Numbered from the stretch's first letter, positions 16,993 through 26,037 are shown. The stretch: 64,000 bases of DNA from an uncultured Allorhizobium sp. (GCA_958439205.1 OY288189.1:1937001-2001000), one strand, 5' to 3'. Notes: a model not told the origin generated them from the letters alone. Numbers and translations are program-made.

Positions 16993-17536
16993 TCATCGCG
17001 CTTTCGAAAGCATCACGGGCATAGTCGAAAGCGGTGTTTGCCCACCGCGCAGCGGCTCGGTCGTCGTATCCACGCACGTTCTCCATACGATCCGAAAACG
17101 CGCGCCAGTTCGAAAAGTTCCGCGCTTGCGAAAAAAGATGTCGGGCGCCGAAATCTGCAGAGAAGCCAAGTGCCTCGGCCCGTTTGGCGAGAAGCCGGGC
17201 GCCGAGCGATGAGCCTTCCAGCACATAGAGAAGACCGACTACGCCTTCACCCTCCGGCGGAGAAAACGGGCGGTCGACAACAGGTTCTGGCGTGTCGAGG
17301 TCGGAAAGGTCTGCCTTCAGTTCCTCGTGGACGAGGCCGGGCTGCCAGTCGTCAAAGGCTTGAGGCAGGGCGTTTGTCGAAAGCCAGGCCTCCACGGGCA
17401 ACCGGAAGGCGGCGATGCCCTGAAGGTAGCGGCGGTAGTCGGCGACCGTCGCGAAGCCACCCACCATCTCATCAAGTGCGGCATGGGCACTTGCTGTCGC
17501 CTGTTTCAGGGCGTCTCGACGGGGTGGCAGCTGCAT
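16961..17536 (-). CDS. bphO: Biliverdin-producing heme oxygenase
   Basis: The 191-residue protein matches bacterial heme oxygenases: an N-terminal LKQATASAHAALDEMVGGF with the proximal heme ligand His18, and VGLLYVLEGSSLGARLLAKR, the distal helix with the glycine-rich kink. It opens heme to biliverdin, the chromophore of the phytochrome encoded directly downstream with a 32-base overlap. An AAGGAAT ribosome site precedes the ATG. The function in this place (chromophore supply rather than iron acquisition) is inferred from the pairing. Confidence 0.9.
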   Translation of the reverse strand: MQLPPRRDALKQATASAHAALDEMVGGFATVADYRRYLQGIAAFRLPVEAWLSTNALPQAFDDWQPGLVHEELKADLSDLDTPEPVVDRPFSPPEGEGVVGLLYVLEGSSLGARLLAKRAEALGFSADFGARHLFSQARNFSNWRAFSDRMENVRGYDDRAAARWANTAFDYARDAFESAMNVDHACRRSN

Positions 17537-17672
17537 AGGAATTCCTTTATTCGATCGTCCCTTATATACGATGTCGCCACAGCGCCGAACAAGCCGTCAT
17601 CGTATCGGGCATCGGCGATGCAGGGCTGAACATGCCCGGCTGCGGTCCTGTTCCCACTTTTACCCCCTGACC

Positions 17673-17688
17673 TACGTCAAACGACGTA
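17673..17688. promoter_or_regulatory. Palindrome upstream of urtA, possible operator
   Basis: TACGTC-AAAC-GACGTA is an exact 6+6 inverted repeat 95-110 bases before the urtA start, followed immediately by TACGGTTTTGCA. The regulator that would bind is not known. Confidence 0.4.
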
Positions 17689-17729
17689 TACGGTTTTGCA
17701 CTGCGGCATCGGATAGTCCCCTTCAGCAA

Positions 17730-17749
17730 CGGTTAACACTCATTAACCG
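17730..17749. promoter_or_regulatory. Second inverted repeat upstream of urtA
   Basis: CGGTTAA-CACTCA-TTAACCG is an exact 7+7 inverted repeat 33-53 bases before the urtA ATG. Its location close to or within the 5' leader fits an operator or an mRNA hairpin. Confidence 0.4.
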
Positions 17750-17782
17750 ACCGGTTGCGACCAAGAAGAGGGGATCACAACA

Positions 17783-19072
17783 ATGTCCATGAAGATGAAA
17801 CTGACAGGCGCGCTGCTCGGCGCCATGCTGTCGACGACGGCCTTCCACGGCGCCTTCGCCCAGGAAGACACGATCAAGATCGGCGTTCTGCATTCGCTGT
17901 CCGGCACGATGGCGATCTCTGAAACGACGCTGAAAGACGCCATGCTGATGCTCGTCGAAGAGCAGAACAAGAAGGGCGGCGTTCTCGGCAAGAAGCTCGA
18001 AGCCGTTGTCGTCGATCCGGCCTCCGACTGGCCGCTGTTTGCCGAAAAGGCCCGCGAACTGATCGAGAAGGACAAGGTTGCGGCCGTCTTCGGTTGCTGG
18101 ACCTCGTCCTCGCGCAAGTCCGTTCTGCCTGTTTTCGAAGAGCTGAACTCGATCCTCTTCTACCCGGTCCAGTACGAGGGTGAAGAATCCTCGCGCAACA
18201 TCTTCTATACGGGTGCCGCCCCGAACCAGCAGGCCATCCCGGCCGTCGATTACCTCGCCGAAAACGAAGGCGTCGAGCGTTGGGTTCTGGCAGGCACCGA
18301 CTACGTCTATCCGCAGACGACCAACAAGATCCTCAAAGCCTATCTGATGTCGAAGGGCGTTGCCGAAGAAGACATCATGATCAACTACACGCCGTTCGGT
18401 CATTCCGACTGGCAGACCATCGTCTCCGACATCAAGAAGTTCGGCTCGGAAGGCAAGAAGACCGCCGTCGTCTCCACCATCAACGGTGACGCGAACGTTC
18501 CCTTCTACAAGGAACTGGGCAACCAGGGCATCAAGGCCGAAGACATTCCGGTCGTCGCATTCTCCGTCGGTGAAGAAGAACTCGCCGGCCTCGACACGGC
18601 TCCGCTGGTCGGCCATCTGGCTGCCTGGAACTACTTCCAGTCCGTCGATGCTCCCGTCAATGCCGAGTTCATCAAGACCTGGCATGCCTTCACCAAGAAC
18701 GACAAGCGCGTGACCAACGACCCGATGGAAGCCGCCTATATCGGCTTCCAGGCCTGGGTTGCTGCCGTCGAAGCTGCCGGCACGACCGAAACCGACGCCG
18801 TTCTCGATAGCATCATCGGCGTTGCCGTTCCGAACCTGTCTGGCGGCACCTCGACCGTCATGCCGAACCACCACATCACCAAGCCGGTCCTGATCGGTGA
18901 AATCCAGGCCGATGGCCAGTTCGAAATCGTGCAGCAGACCCCGTCTGTCGTCGGTGACGAATGGTCGGATTACCTGCCCGACTCCAAGGACCTTATCTCC
19001 GATTGGCGCAAGCCGATGGAGTGCGGCAACTTCAACGTCGCCACCGGCAAGTGCGGCGGCAAGGGTAGCTGA
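17783..19072 (+). CDS. urtA: Urea ABC transporter substrate-binding protein UrtA
   Basis: The 429-residue precursor has a signal peptide (MSMKMKLTGALLGAMLSTTA, cleavage near AFA-QEDTI) and then the UrtA pattern IKIGVLHSLSGTMAISETTL, DPASDWPLFAEKARELI, FGCWTSSSRKSVLPVFEE and LFYPVQYEGEESSRN. Family members bind urea or short-chain amides in the periplasm. Length is normal. It is the first gene of urtABCDE, preceded by an AGAGGGGA ribosome site and followed by a palindrome-rich 241-bp gap before urtB, which may let UrtA be made in excess over the membrane parts. Confidence 0.95.
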   Translation: MSMKMKLTGALLGAMLSTTAFHGAFAQEDTIKIGVLHSLSGTMAISETTLKDAMLMLVEEQNKKGGVLGKKLEAVVVDPASDWPLFAEKARELIEKDKVAAVFGCWTSSSRKSVLPVFEELNSILFYPVQYEGEESSRNIFYTGAAPNQQAIPAVDYLAENEGVERWVLAGTDYVYPQTTNKILKAYLMSKGVAEEDIMINYTPFGHSDWQTIVSDIKKFGSEGKKTAVVSTINGDANVPFYKELGNQGIKAEDIPVVAFSVGEEELAGLDTAPLVGHLAAWNYFQSVDAPVNAEFIKTWHAFTKNDKRVTNDPMEAAYIGFQAWVAAVEAAGTTETDAVLDSIIGVAVPNLSGGTSTVMPNHHITKPVLIGEIQADGQFEIVQQTPSVVGDEWSDYLPDSKDLISDWRKPMECGNFNVATGKCGGKGS

Positions 19073-19084
19073 TCGGCTTTCTCC

Positions 19085-19197
19085 CACCTCCCCCTTGAGG
19101 GGGGAGGTCATCGCGCAGCGATGGGTGGGGTGATCGCATGCAAGGTCTCACCCCACCCCGAACCTTCGGTTCGACCCTCCCCCACAAGGGGAGGGTG
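19085..19197. repeat. Composite palindromic element between urtA and urtB (RIME/REP-like)
   Basis: The element starts with CACCTCCCCCTTGAGG paired to GGGGAGGT, has an inner pair GGTGGGGTGA/TCACCCCACC around a 14-base spacer, a small hairpin GAACC-TTC-GGTTC, and closes with CCCTCCCC-CACAAG-GGGAGGG. A further related stretch, GGGGAGGAGGTGCCGGCAGG, follows at about 19240. Such mosaics are typical intergenic repeats of rhizobia and fold into strong mRNA hairpins. No gene is seen in 19073-19313. Confidence 0.75.
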
Positions 19198-19313
19198 TTC
19201 GCAAACCGCCCATAGCGGAACTACCCCTTCTACTCGTTCGCGGGGAGGAGGTGCCGGCAGGCGGATGAGGGGCTTTTCGAGCTCCGCCGCCCCGCCAACC
19301 GGGGGACAACAGA

Positions 19314-20918
19314 ATGCTTAGCCGTTTCATCACACTCGCCTTCCTATTCCTTTCCTTCGCTGCGCCTTCCTTCGCGCAGAGCGATCCCAAAGATCTCATC
19401 AACGCTCTCGGAAAAGCCAATTTCAAGCAGGCCGAAGAATTGCTCGGGCAGATCGCGGCCACCGCCGATCCCCGGGTCGTGCCGGCGCTCGAAGCTTTTG
19501 CAGAGGGTGATCTCTATGTCCGCAAGTCGGACAATCAGGTGTTCATCACCAAGCCTGCCGGCAGCAATCTTGCCGCGATCGATCCCCTGACAGGCGAGAC
19601 TGTTGGAGAGGAGCCAAAGGGCGCCTTTACCAAGGTCAAGGTCAACAATAGCCTGCGCCGCGCGATCCGTTCGGCGCTGGGCGGGTTGACGCTGCTCAGC
19701 CCGGATCGCAGTGTTCGGCTGGCCGCTGCACAGGCGGTGCTTCAATCGCCGGGCGCCGAGAACCTCGACCTTGTCGAGGCTGCCCTCGCCACCGAACAGG
19801 ACCGGGAAGTCAAGGCGCGTATGGAAGAAGCACGCGCCGTTTCGGTGCTTGCGTCCGACCGTTCCGCCGACGAAAAGCGTGCCGCCATCGACACCGTTGC
19901 CTCGCTCGGCGGGCGGGAGGCGATCGGCATCCTGATGTCGGTTTCCTCCACCATCGATGAAAGCCTGAAGCCCGATCTCGACGCGGCGATTACCGGCCTC
20001 GAGGGGCAGTTGCTGTTCTGGGATGGCGCGCAGAACGTCTGGTACGGCATTTCGCTCGGCTCGGTGCTGCTGCTGGCTGCCATCGGCCTTGCCATCACCT
20101 TCGGCGTCATGGGCATCATCAACATGGCGCATGGCGAGATGGTGATGATCGGCGCCTATTCCACCTTCATGGTGCAGCAGGTGATCCGCACCAGCTATCC
20201 CGATCTCTTCGACTGGTCGCTCGCCATCGCCTTGCCGGTTGCCTTCCTGGTGACGGCCGCGATCGGCCTCGTCATCGAGCGCGGCGTCATCCGCTTCCTC
20301 TATGGCCGGCCGCTCGAGACGCTGCTCGCCACCTGGGGCATTTCGCTCATCCTCCAGCAGACGATCCGCACGATCTTCGGACCCACCAACCAGGAAGTCG
20401 GAAACCCCTCCTGGATGTCCGGCTCGTTCGCGCTGGGCGGCATGACGATCACCTGGAACCGCATGTGGATCGTGCTCTTCTCGCTCACCATCTTCTTTGC
20501 GCTGCTCGCGCTGATGAAGAAGTCCGCCTTCGGTCTGCAGATGCGCGCCGTCACCCAGAACCGTCGCATGGCCTCGTCCATGGGCATTCGCACCCCCTGG
20601 GTCGATGCCTTCACCTTTGCGCTCGGGTCGGGCATTGCCGGCATTGCCGGGGTGGCGCTTAGCCAGATCGACAACGTCTCTCCGAACCTCGGCCAGGCCT
20701 ATATCATCGATAGTTTCATGGTCGTGGTCTTCGGCGGTGTCGGCAATCTCTGGGGCACGCTGGTTGGCGCCTTGTCGCTCGGCATCCTCAACAAGTTCCT
20801 CGAACCCTCGGTCGGCGCCGTGCTCGGCAAGATCCTCGTGCTCGTCCTGATCATCCTCTTCATCCAGAAACGACCGCGCGGCCTGTTCGCGCTCAAGGGA
20901 AGGGCGGTGGAAGCATGA
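19314..20918 (+). CDS. urtB: Urea ABC transporter permease UrtB
   Basis: The 534-residue protein has a signal-like N-terminus (MLSRFITLAFLFLSFAAPSFA), an N-terminal extracytoplasmic helical region of about 200 residues (typical of UrtB, absent from LivH), and then a LivH-type permease of about eight helices including GLAITFGVMGIINMAHGEMV and the loop RAVTQNRRMASSMGIRTPWV. It forms the urea channel with UrtC. A GGGGGACAACAG ribosome site precedes the ATG; the stop overlaps the urtC start (ATGA). Confidence 0.94.
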   Translation: MLSRFITLAFLFLSFAAPSFAQSDPKDLINALGKANFKQAEELLGQIAATADPRVVPALEAFAEGDLYVRKSDNQVFITKPAGSNLAAIDPLTGETVGEEPKGAFTKVKVNNSLRRAIRSALGGLTLLSPDRSVRLAAAQAVLQSPGAENLDLVEAALATEQDREVKARMEEARAVSVLASDRSADEKRAAIDTVASLGGREAIGILMSVSSTIDESLKPDLDAAITGLEGQLLFWDGAQNVWYGISLGSVLLLAAIGLAITFGVMGIINMAHGEMVMIGAYSTFMVQQVIRTSYPDLFDWSLAIALPVAFLVTAAIGLVIERGVIRFLYGRPLETLLATWGISLILQQTIRTIFGPTNQEVGNPSWMSGSFALGGMTITWNRMWIVLFSLTIFFALLALMKKSAFGLQMRAVTQNRRMASSMGIRTPWVDAFTFALGSGIAGIAGVALSQIDNVSPNLGQAYIIDSFMVVVFGGVGNLWGTLVGALSLGILNKFLEPSVGAVLGKILVLVLIILFIQKRPRGLFALKGRAVEA

Positions 20919-22084
20919 TTACCGGCTTCATTCTGCGCGCACTCGAAGGCAAGATCCTCATTGCCGCCGGCATCCTCATCGCCTTCGCACTGCTGATCCC
21001 GGCGCTCAACCTGCTCACCCCGCCCGACAGCGCTCTCCATGTGCCGACCTATGTGATGTCGCTGCTCGGCAAATATCTCTGCTATGCGCTGCTGGCGCTG
21101 GCACTCGATCTCGTCTGGGGCTATTGCGGCATCCTCTCGCTCGGCCACGGCGCTTTCTTCGCGCTCGGCGGCTATGCGATGGGCATGTATCTGATGCGCC
21201 AGATCGGTTCTCGTGGCGTCTATGGCGATCCCGTTCTGCCCGACTTCATGGTCTTCCTGAACTGGAAGGAACTGCCGTGGTTCTGGTACGGCATGGACAT
21301 GTTCCCCGTCGCCATGGCGATGGTGCTGATCGTGCCCGGCCTGCTCGCCTTCGTCTTCGGCTGGTTCGCCTTCCGCTCCCGCGTCAACGGCGTCTATCTC
21401 TCGATCATCACCCAGGCGATGACCTATGCGCTGATGCTCGCCTTCTTCCGCAACGACATGGGTTTCGGCGGCAATAACGGCCTCACCGACTACAAGGAGA
21501 TCCTCGGCTTCTCCGTTCAGGCGGATGGCACGCGTGCGGTGCTCTTTGCGCTGTCGGCGATCTTCCTGGCGCTCTGCCTGGTGATTGCGTCAGGCATTAC
21601 CCGGTCGAAATTCGGCAAGGTGCTGGTCGGCGTGCGCGACGCTGAAAGCCGCGTGCGCTTCCTCGGCTACCGCGTGGAGAACATCAAGCTCTTCACCTTC
21701 GTCGTCTCGGCGATGATGGCGGGCATTGCCGGCGCGCTTTTCGTGCCGCAGGTCGGCATCATCAACCCTGGTGAATTCGATCCGGCCAACTCGATCGAAG
21801 TGGTCGTCTGGGCGGCTGTCGGCGGGCGCGGCACGCTGATCGGGCCGATCATCGGCGCGATCCTTGTCAATGTCGGCAAGAGCTATTTTACCGGTGCCTT
21901 CCCCGACCTCTGGCTGTTTGCGCTGGGCGGTCTCTTCATCTTCGTCACGCTGTTCCTGCCCAAGGGTATCGTCGGCACCGTCCAGGCTTATCTTGCCAAG
22001 CGCAAGGACTATGCCCGCGAGGCGGACAAGGACGCGGCAAACAGCGACGTGAAACCCCAATCGGCCCCCGTGGCTGCGGAGTGA
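20915..22084 (+). CDS. urtC: Urea ABC transporter permease UrtC
   Basis: A 389-residue LivM-type permease with about ten hydrophobic segments; DLVWGYCGILSLGHGAFFAL and the loop VGVRDAESRVRFLGYRVEN are the family signatures, and VNGVYLSIITQAMTYALMLA is characteristic of UrtC. It overlaps urtB by four bases and urtD follows after four bases, so it is co-translated within the operon. A hydrophilic tail (ADKDAANSDVKPQ) ends the protein. Confidence 0.94.
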   Translation: MITGFILRALEGKILIAAGILIAFALLIPALNLLTPPDSALHVPTYVMSLLGKYLCYALLALALDLVWGYCGILSLGHGAFFALGGYAMGMYLMRQIGSRGVYGDPVLPDFMVFLNWKELPWFWYGMDMFPVAMAMVLIVPGLLAFVFGWFAFRSRVNGVYLSIITQAMTYALMLAFFRNDMGFGGNNGLTDYKEILGFSVQADGTRAVLFALSAIFLALCLVIASGITRSKFGKVLVGVRDAESRVRFLGYRVENIKLFTFVVSAMMAGIAGALFVPQVGIINPGEFDPANSIEVVVWAAVGGRGTLIGPIIGAILVNVGKSYFTGAFPDLWLFALGGLFIFVTLFLPKGIVGTVQAYLAKRKDYAREADKDAANSDVKPQSAPVAAE

Positions 22085-22088
22085 TGTG

Positions 22089-22844
22089 ATGAGCGACCAG
22101 ACCACGTCCAGCCTGCTCTATCTCAACGGCGTCTCCGTTTCCTTCGACGGCTTCAAGGCGCTGAACTCGCTGTCCTTCATTGTCGAGCCCGGGGAACTCC
22201 GCGCCATCATCGGCCCGAACGGCGCCGGCAAGACGACGATGATGGACATCATCACCGGCAAGACCCGGCCCGATAGCGGCGAGGTTTTCTTCGACGGCGG
22301 GAAGATCGACCTCACCAAGAAGGATGAGGCCGAGATCGCTCAGCTCGGGATCGGCCGCAAGTTCCAGAAGCCGACGGTGTTCGAAAGCCATACCGTCTGG
22401 GACAATCTGGAACTGGCGCTCAACCGCAAGCGCGGTGTCTTTGCCACGCTGTTCTACAGCCTGTCGTCCGAAGACAAGGCGCGCATCGAGGAGATCCTCG
22501 AGACGGTGCGACTGACGCATCGCAAGGACGAGCTGGCCGCCAACCTTTCGCATGGACAGAAGCAGTGGCTGGAGATCGGCATGCTGCTTGCCCAGGAGCC
22601 GAAGCTTCTGCTCGTCGACGAGCCTGTCGCCGGCATGACGGATGCCGAGACGGCGGAGACGGCCATTCTCCTCAAGGAAATCGCCAAGACCCGCTCGGTC
22701 GTCGTCGTCGAACACGACATGGGCTTCATCCGTGACCTCGGGGTCAAGGTGACCTGTCTGGCGGAAGGCTCGGTGCTGGCGGAAGGCTCGATCGATTTCG
22801 TCTCGAATGACCAGAAGGTCATCGAGAACTATCTGGGGCGGTGA
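22089..22844 (+). CDS. urtD: Urea ABC transporter ATP-binding protein UrtD
   Basis: The 251-residue ATPase has Walker A GPNGAGKTT, Q-loop GRKFQKPTVFESHTVWDN (the KFQKP pattern is typical of UrtD), signature LSHGQKQWLEIGM and Walker B LLLVDEPVAGMTDAE. It pairs with UrtE to power UrtBC. I start at the ATG at 22089; a GTG one codon upstream is equally in frame but less likely. Confidence 0.94.
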   Translation: MSDQTTSSLLYLNGVSVSFDGFKALNSLSFIVEPGELRAIIGPNGAGKTTMMDIITGKTRPDSGEVFFDGGKIDLTKKDEAEIAQLGIGRKFQKPTVFESHTVWDNLELALNRKRGVFATLFYSLSSEDKARIEEILETVRLTHRKDELAANLSHGQKQWLEIGMLLAQEPKLLLVDEPVAGMTDAETAETAILLKEIAKTRSVVVVEHDMGFIRDLGVKVTCLAEGSVLAEGSIDFVSNDQKVIENYLGR

Positions 22845-22860
22845 TGCTCAGGCGTCTTTT

Positions 22861-22988
22861 TCCCCTCCCCAACCCCTCCCCACAAGGGGGAGGGGCTGTC
22901 TCCGCCTTCGGGCTCGGAGATTGGTGCGGGCGCTATCGGTTCGGTCTCTCCCCCCTTGTGGGGGAGATGGCCGGCAGGCCAGAGGGGG
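22861..22988. repeat. Composite palindromic element between urtD and urtE
   Basis: It contains two strong hairpins: CCCCTCCCC-ACAAG-GGGGAGGGG (22872-22894) and TCTCCCCC/GGGGGAGA (22946-22966), separated by CTCCG-CCTTCGGGCT-CGGAG, and followed by GGCC-GGCA-GGCC. It shares the CTCCCC/CACAAG/GGGGAG core with the element between urtA and urtB. The element occupies most of the 175-bp gap before urtE. Confidence 0.75.
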
Positions 22989-23019
22989 TATTTTTCTTGC
23001 TCATTCGGGGGACAAACCC

Positions 23020-23715
23020 ATGCTGACAGTCGAAAACGTCAATCTCCATTACGGTGCAGCGCAAGCCCTGCGCGGCGTCTCCATCAATGCCGAGATGGGC
23101 AAGATTACCTGCGTGCTCGGTCGCAACGGGGTTGGCAAGTCGTCGCTTCTGCGCGCCATCACGGGCCAGCATGCGGTGTCGGCGGGCACGATCACCTTCA
23201 ACGGCCAAAAGCTCAACGGCATGGCGCCGTTCAACCGGGCGCGGACAGGGGTGGGCTATGTGCCGCAGGGGCGCGAGATCTTTCCGCTTCTGACCGTCCG
23301 GGAAAACCTGGAGACCGGGTATGCGCCGCTGGAGCGCAAGGACCGCTTCATCCCGGATGATATCTTCGCGCTCTTCCCGGTGCTGGATACGATGCTGTCG
23401 CGACGCGGCGGCGATTTGTCCGGTGGGCAGCAGCAGCAACTGGCGATCGGCCGGGCCATGGTGACGCGGCCGAAGATCCTGGTGCTGGACGAGCCGACCG
23501 AAGGCATCCAGCCGTCGATCATCAAGGATATTGGTCGGGCGATCCGTTACTTACGCGACACCACCGGTATGGCGATCCTGCTGGTCGAGCAGTATCTCGA
23601 TTTCTGCCGGGAGCTCGCCGATCACGTTTACATCATGGATCGCGGCGAGATAGTGCATCAGGGGGCGGCCGAGACGCTCGATACGCCGGAAGCGCGGCGT
23701 CACCTGACCGTGTGA
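23020..23715 (+). CDS. urtE: Urea ABC transporter ATP-binding protein UrtE
   Basis: The 231-residue ATPase has Walker A GRNGVGKSSLL, Q-loop VPQGREIFPLLTVREN, signature LSGGQQQQLAIGRAM and Walker B ILVLDEPTEGIQPSI, the UrtE form. I chose the ATG at 23020 (MLTVENVNLHYGAAQALRGV), preceded by GGGGGACAA, because the longer frame from 22807 only translates the palindromic element. It completes the urt operon. Confidence 0.94.
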   Translation: MLTVENVNLHYGAAQALRGVSINAEMGKITCVLGRNGVGKSSLLRAITGQHAVSAGTITFNGQKLNGMAPFNRARTGVGYVPQGREIFPLLTVRENLETGYAPLERKDRFIPDDIFALFPVLDTMLSRRGGDLSGGQQQQLAIGRAMVTRPKILVLDEPTEGIQPSIIKDIGRAIRYLRDTTGMAILLVEQYLDFCRELADHVYIMDRGEIVHQGAAETLDTPEARRHLTV

Positions 23716-23812
23716 TTTTGCAAGACAGGGTTGATGATTTATTAGCGAAGTCGGGTTGATGCTGGGGGCACGCGTGGTATTAAACGCGCATCTGCGAACA
23801 GAAGGCACATCC

Positions 23813-24940
23813 ATGACGACCAGCACGGTATTCCCACACGTGCGGGCACGCGGCGTATTGCGCGTGGTCGCGGGGCTCTTTCTCTTTGGTATCTCGACCG
23901 CTGCCGCTCAGGCTGCCACTTGCGGCAGCCCGATCGAGCCTGGCCAGTACGGCTTCACTTTCCAGTCCGGTGGCGTGGAGCGCCAGGCGGTCTATGTCAT
24001 TCCGTCGAGCTATACGGGCAAGAAGAAGGTTCCGCTTGTTCTCGATTTCCACGGATCGAACAGCAATCCCAAGGTCCAGCTTGGCCGCAGCCACTGGAAC
24101 GAGGTTGCCGAGCGCGAGGGCTTCGTGGTCATGGCGCTCGCTGGCAGCCTGAAGGGCGACTTGCCCAATACGCATGCCTGGAACGTGCCCGGTGTTACCG
24201 CGGGTGAGGGGGCAGATGAATCCGCCGCTATTCGCGAGCTTCTGAAGCTTGTGAAGGAGACGCTCTGCATCGACGCCACCAAGGTTTATGCCTCGGGTTA
24301 TTCCGGCGGCGGGCGCATGCTGTCGCAGTATATCTGCAATGGCTTCGGTGACTTTGCCGCTGCCGGCTTCGTCATGGGCCTGCGCGCCGGCACCCCGGTC
24401 GAGGAAAACGGTGTCTGGCAGCCGCGGCGAGAAAGCTGCCAGCCGAGCCGGCCGGTGTCGATCATCGCCTTTTCCGGCAAGAAGGATCACGTCAATCCGT
24501 TCGAAGGCGGTGGCCGGGCCTATTGGCGCTATGGTGGCGAAGTGGCGCTCAACCGCTGGGCCGAGCTGAATGGCTGCGAGACGCGAGCCTCGCTTGAGAC
24601 AGGTGAGAATGCCGATGTAGCGACCTATGCAGGCTGCCGTGCCGGCACCAGTGTCGTCTCCTATGTGATTGCCAGCGCCGACCACGCCTGGCCAGCCCGC
24701 ACGGTCCGCTTCCGCCTCGCTTCCAATGGCGACAAAGCGATCCGCGAGGTTGATGCGACCGATAGAATGTGGGAGTTCTTCAAGGCCTCGGGCGGCGAGA
24801 TGATTGCGACAGTCGCGGTCGAGAATGCCTGCGGCGACACACAGAAAACCGCCGCGATCAGCGATGGCGGGCAGGGGACAAGGTGCAGCCCATCCAGCAA
24901 ACCAGACAGCAACGCGCCGTTGGTGTCGGACGACTTGTGA
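23813..24940 (+). CDS. Secreted polyhydroxybutyrate depolymerase-like esterase (LpqC type)
   Basis: The 375-residue protein has a signal peptide (about residues 10-35, [19 protein letters not shown]) and an alpha/beta-hydrolase fold: oxyanion segment [12 protein letters not shown], nucleophile motif [12 protein letters not shown], acidic residue in [15 protein letters not shown] and catalytic His in SADHAWP. These fit the PHB depolymerase/LpqC esterase family, acting on polyesters or feruloyl-type esters outside the cytoplasm. The last ~20 codons overlap ureD by 58 bases in another frame, so the C-terminal tail is probably an extension. The ATG at 23813 precedes the signal peptide directly. 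Why it sits between urt and ure genes is not known. Confidence 0.82.
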   Translation: MTTSTVFPHVRARGVLRVVAGLFLFGISTAAAQAATCGSPIEPGQYGFTFQSGGVERQAVYVIPSSYTGKKKVPLVLDFHGSNSNPKVQLGRSHWNEVAEREGFVVMALAGSLKGDLPNTHAWNVPGVTAGEGADESAAIRELLKLVKETLCIDATKVYASGYSGGGRMLSQYICNGFGDFAAAGFVMGLRAGTPVEENGVWQPRRESCQPSRPVSIIAFSGKKDHVNPFEGGGRAYWRYGGEVALNRWAELNGCETRASLETGENADVATYAGCRAGTSVVSYVIASADHAWPARTVRFRLASNGDKAIREVDATDRMWEFFKASGGEMIATVAVENACGDTQKTAAISDGGQGTRCSPSSKPDSNAPLVSDDL

Positions 24941-25701
24941 CGAAGTCGCTCGGCGGGCGCACGCGCATCGCCGAGCTTTATCAGGAGGGGGCGGCGAAGA
25001 TCCGCCTGCCCGAGACCTTCAGCGACGAGCTTGAGGCCGTCATCATCAACACCGCCGGCGGCATCACCGGTGGGGACCAGTTCGACTGGAATTTCAGGGC
25101 CGGTCCCGGTTGCTTCCTCACCGCGACCACGCAGGCCTGCGAGAAGATCTACAAGGCCTCTGCCGGCACTGGCCAAATCACCACACGCATCGAGGTGGGC
25201 GAGGGCGCCCGCATGCACTGGCTGCCGCAGGAAAGCATTCTCTTCGACAACGCATCGCTGACGCGCCGGCTGGAGGTCGACCTCGCCGAGGACGCCGAAT
25301 TCCTGGCAGTCGAGGCTATCCTGCTCGGGCGCAAGGCCATGGGCGAGGCGATGAGTGCCGGTCTTGTTGGTGACCGCTGGCGGATCCGCCGTGGAGGCCA
25401 GCTTCTGCATGCCGAAGAGCTGAAGCTTGAGGGGAATGTCGCAAACCTTGTGGCGTCTCCGGCTGTGTTGGCCGGGCGTGTTGCCTTCGCCACGCTGATC
25501 CTCGTCAGCCCACGTGCCGAAGCCCTGATCCGCCCAATTCGTAAGCATATCGGTGAAGAAATGGGCGGCGTAAGTCATTGGCAAGGCAAGCTTGTTGCCC
25601 GTGTGGCCGCCCCTGACGGCTTTGCCTTGAGAAAAATCCTGTTGCCTGTCATTTCGGCCTTGCGCGGGGGCGCGTCTGTGCCAAAAGTCTGGAATCTCTG
25701 A
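24883..25701 (+). CDS. ureD: Urease accessory protein UreD
   Basis: The 272-residue product shows the UreD pattern: [68 protein letters not shown] and [12 protein letters not shown]. UreD forms the scaffold of the UreDFG complex that delivers nickel and CO2 to apo-urease. I chose the GTG at 24883 ([17 protein letters not shown]) because AGGGG lies five bases before it and family proteins begin near this point; the frame is open further upstream but there it runs antisense-like inside the esterase gene. First gene of the urease operon. Confidence 0.92.
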   Translation: MQPIQQTRQQRAVGVGRLVTKSLGGRTRIAELYQEGAAKIRLPETFSDELEAVIINTAGGITGGDQFDWNFRAGPGCFLTATTQACEKIYKASAGTGQITTRIEVGEGARMHWLPQESILFDNASLTRRLEVDLAEDAEFLAVEAILLGRKAMGEAMSAGLVGDRWRIRRGGQLLHAEELKLEGNVANLVASPAVLAGRVAFATLILVSPRAEALIRPIRKHIGEEMGGVSHWQGKLVARVAAPDGFALRKILLPVISALRGGASVPKVWNL

Positions 25702-25723
25702 CGATCACGCCATTGGAGCACGC

Positions 25724-26026
25724 ATGAATCTGACGCCGCGGGAAAAGGACAAACTGCTGATCGCGATGGCCGCCATAGTGGCCCGTCGTCGGCTGGAACG
25801 GGGCGTGAAGCTCAACTATCCGGAAGCGATCGCGCTGATCACCGACTTCGTCGTCGAAGGCGCGCGTGACGGGCGTATGGTGGCGGATCTGATGGAGGCG
25901 GGCGCCCATGTCATCACCCGCGACCAGGTAATGGAGGGCATTGCCGAGATGATCCACGACGTGCAGATCGAAGCGACCTTCCCCGACGGCACGAAGCTCG
26001 TGACCGTGCACGAACCCATCCGCTGA
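25724..26026 (+). CDS. ureA: Urease gamma subunit UreA
   Basis: The 100-residue protein is a full-length gamma subunit: [40 protein letters not shown] and [20 protein letters not shown] are conserved throughout the family. It is a structural part of the (UreABC)3 trimer. GGAG lies five bases before the ATG. Separate gamma and beta subunits are usual in proteobacteria. Confidence 0.97.
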   Translation: MNLTPREKDKLLIAMAAIVARRRLERGVKLNYPEAIALITDFVVEGARDGRMVADLMEAGAHVITRDQVMEGIAEMIHDVQIEATFPDGTKLVTVHEPIR

Positions 26027-26037
26027 GGACTAGGATC

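Larger units (their letters stand above)
17537..17782. promoter_or_regulatory. Divergent promoter region between bphO and urtA
   Basis: These 246 bases hold no gene. The bphO side is AT-rich (TTATATACGAT around 17560). The urtA side carries two exact inverted repeats, described separately, within 110 bases of the urtA start. No convincing sigma-54 promoter was found. Confidence 0.5.

Noticed and set aside
17537..17782. Sigma-54 promoter before urtA
   Set aside because: The TTTGCA at 17695-17700 lacks a GG at the correct distance (GT at 17686-17687), and other candidates have wrong spacing.
22807..23019. In-frame upstream extension of urtE by 71 codons
   Set aside because: It would translate the palindromic repeat element, and the conserved UrtE start with its ribosome site is at 23020.
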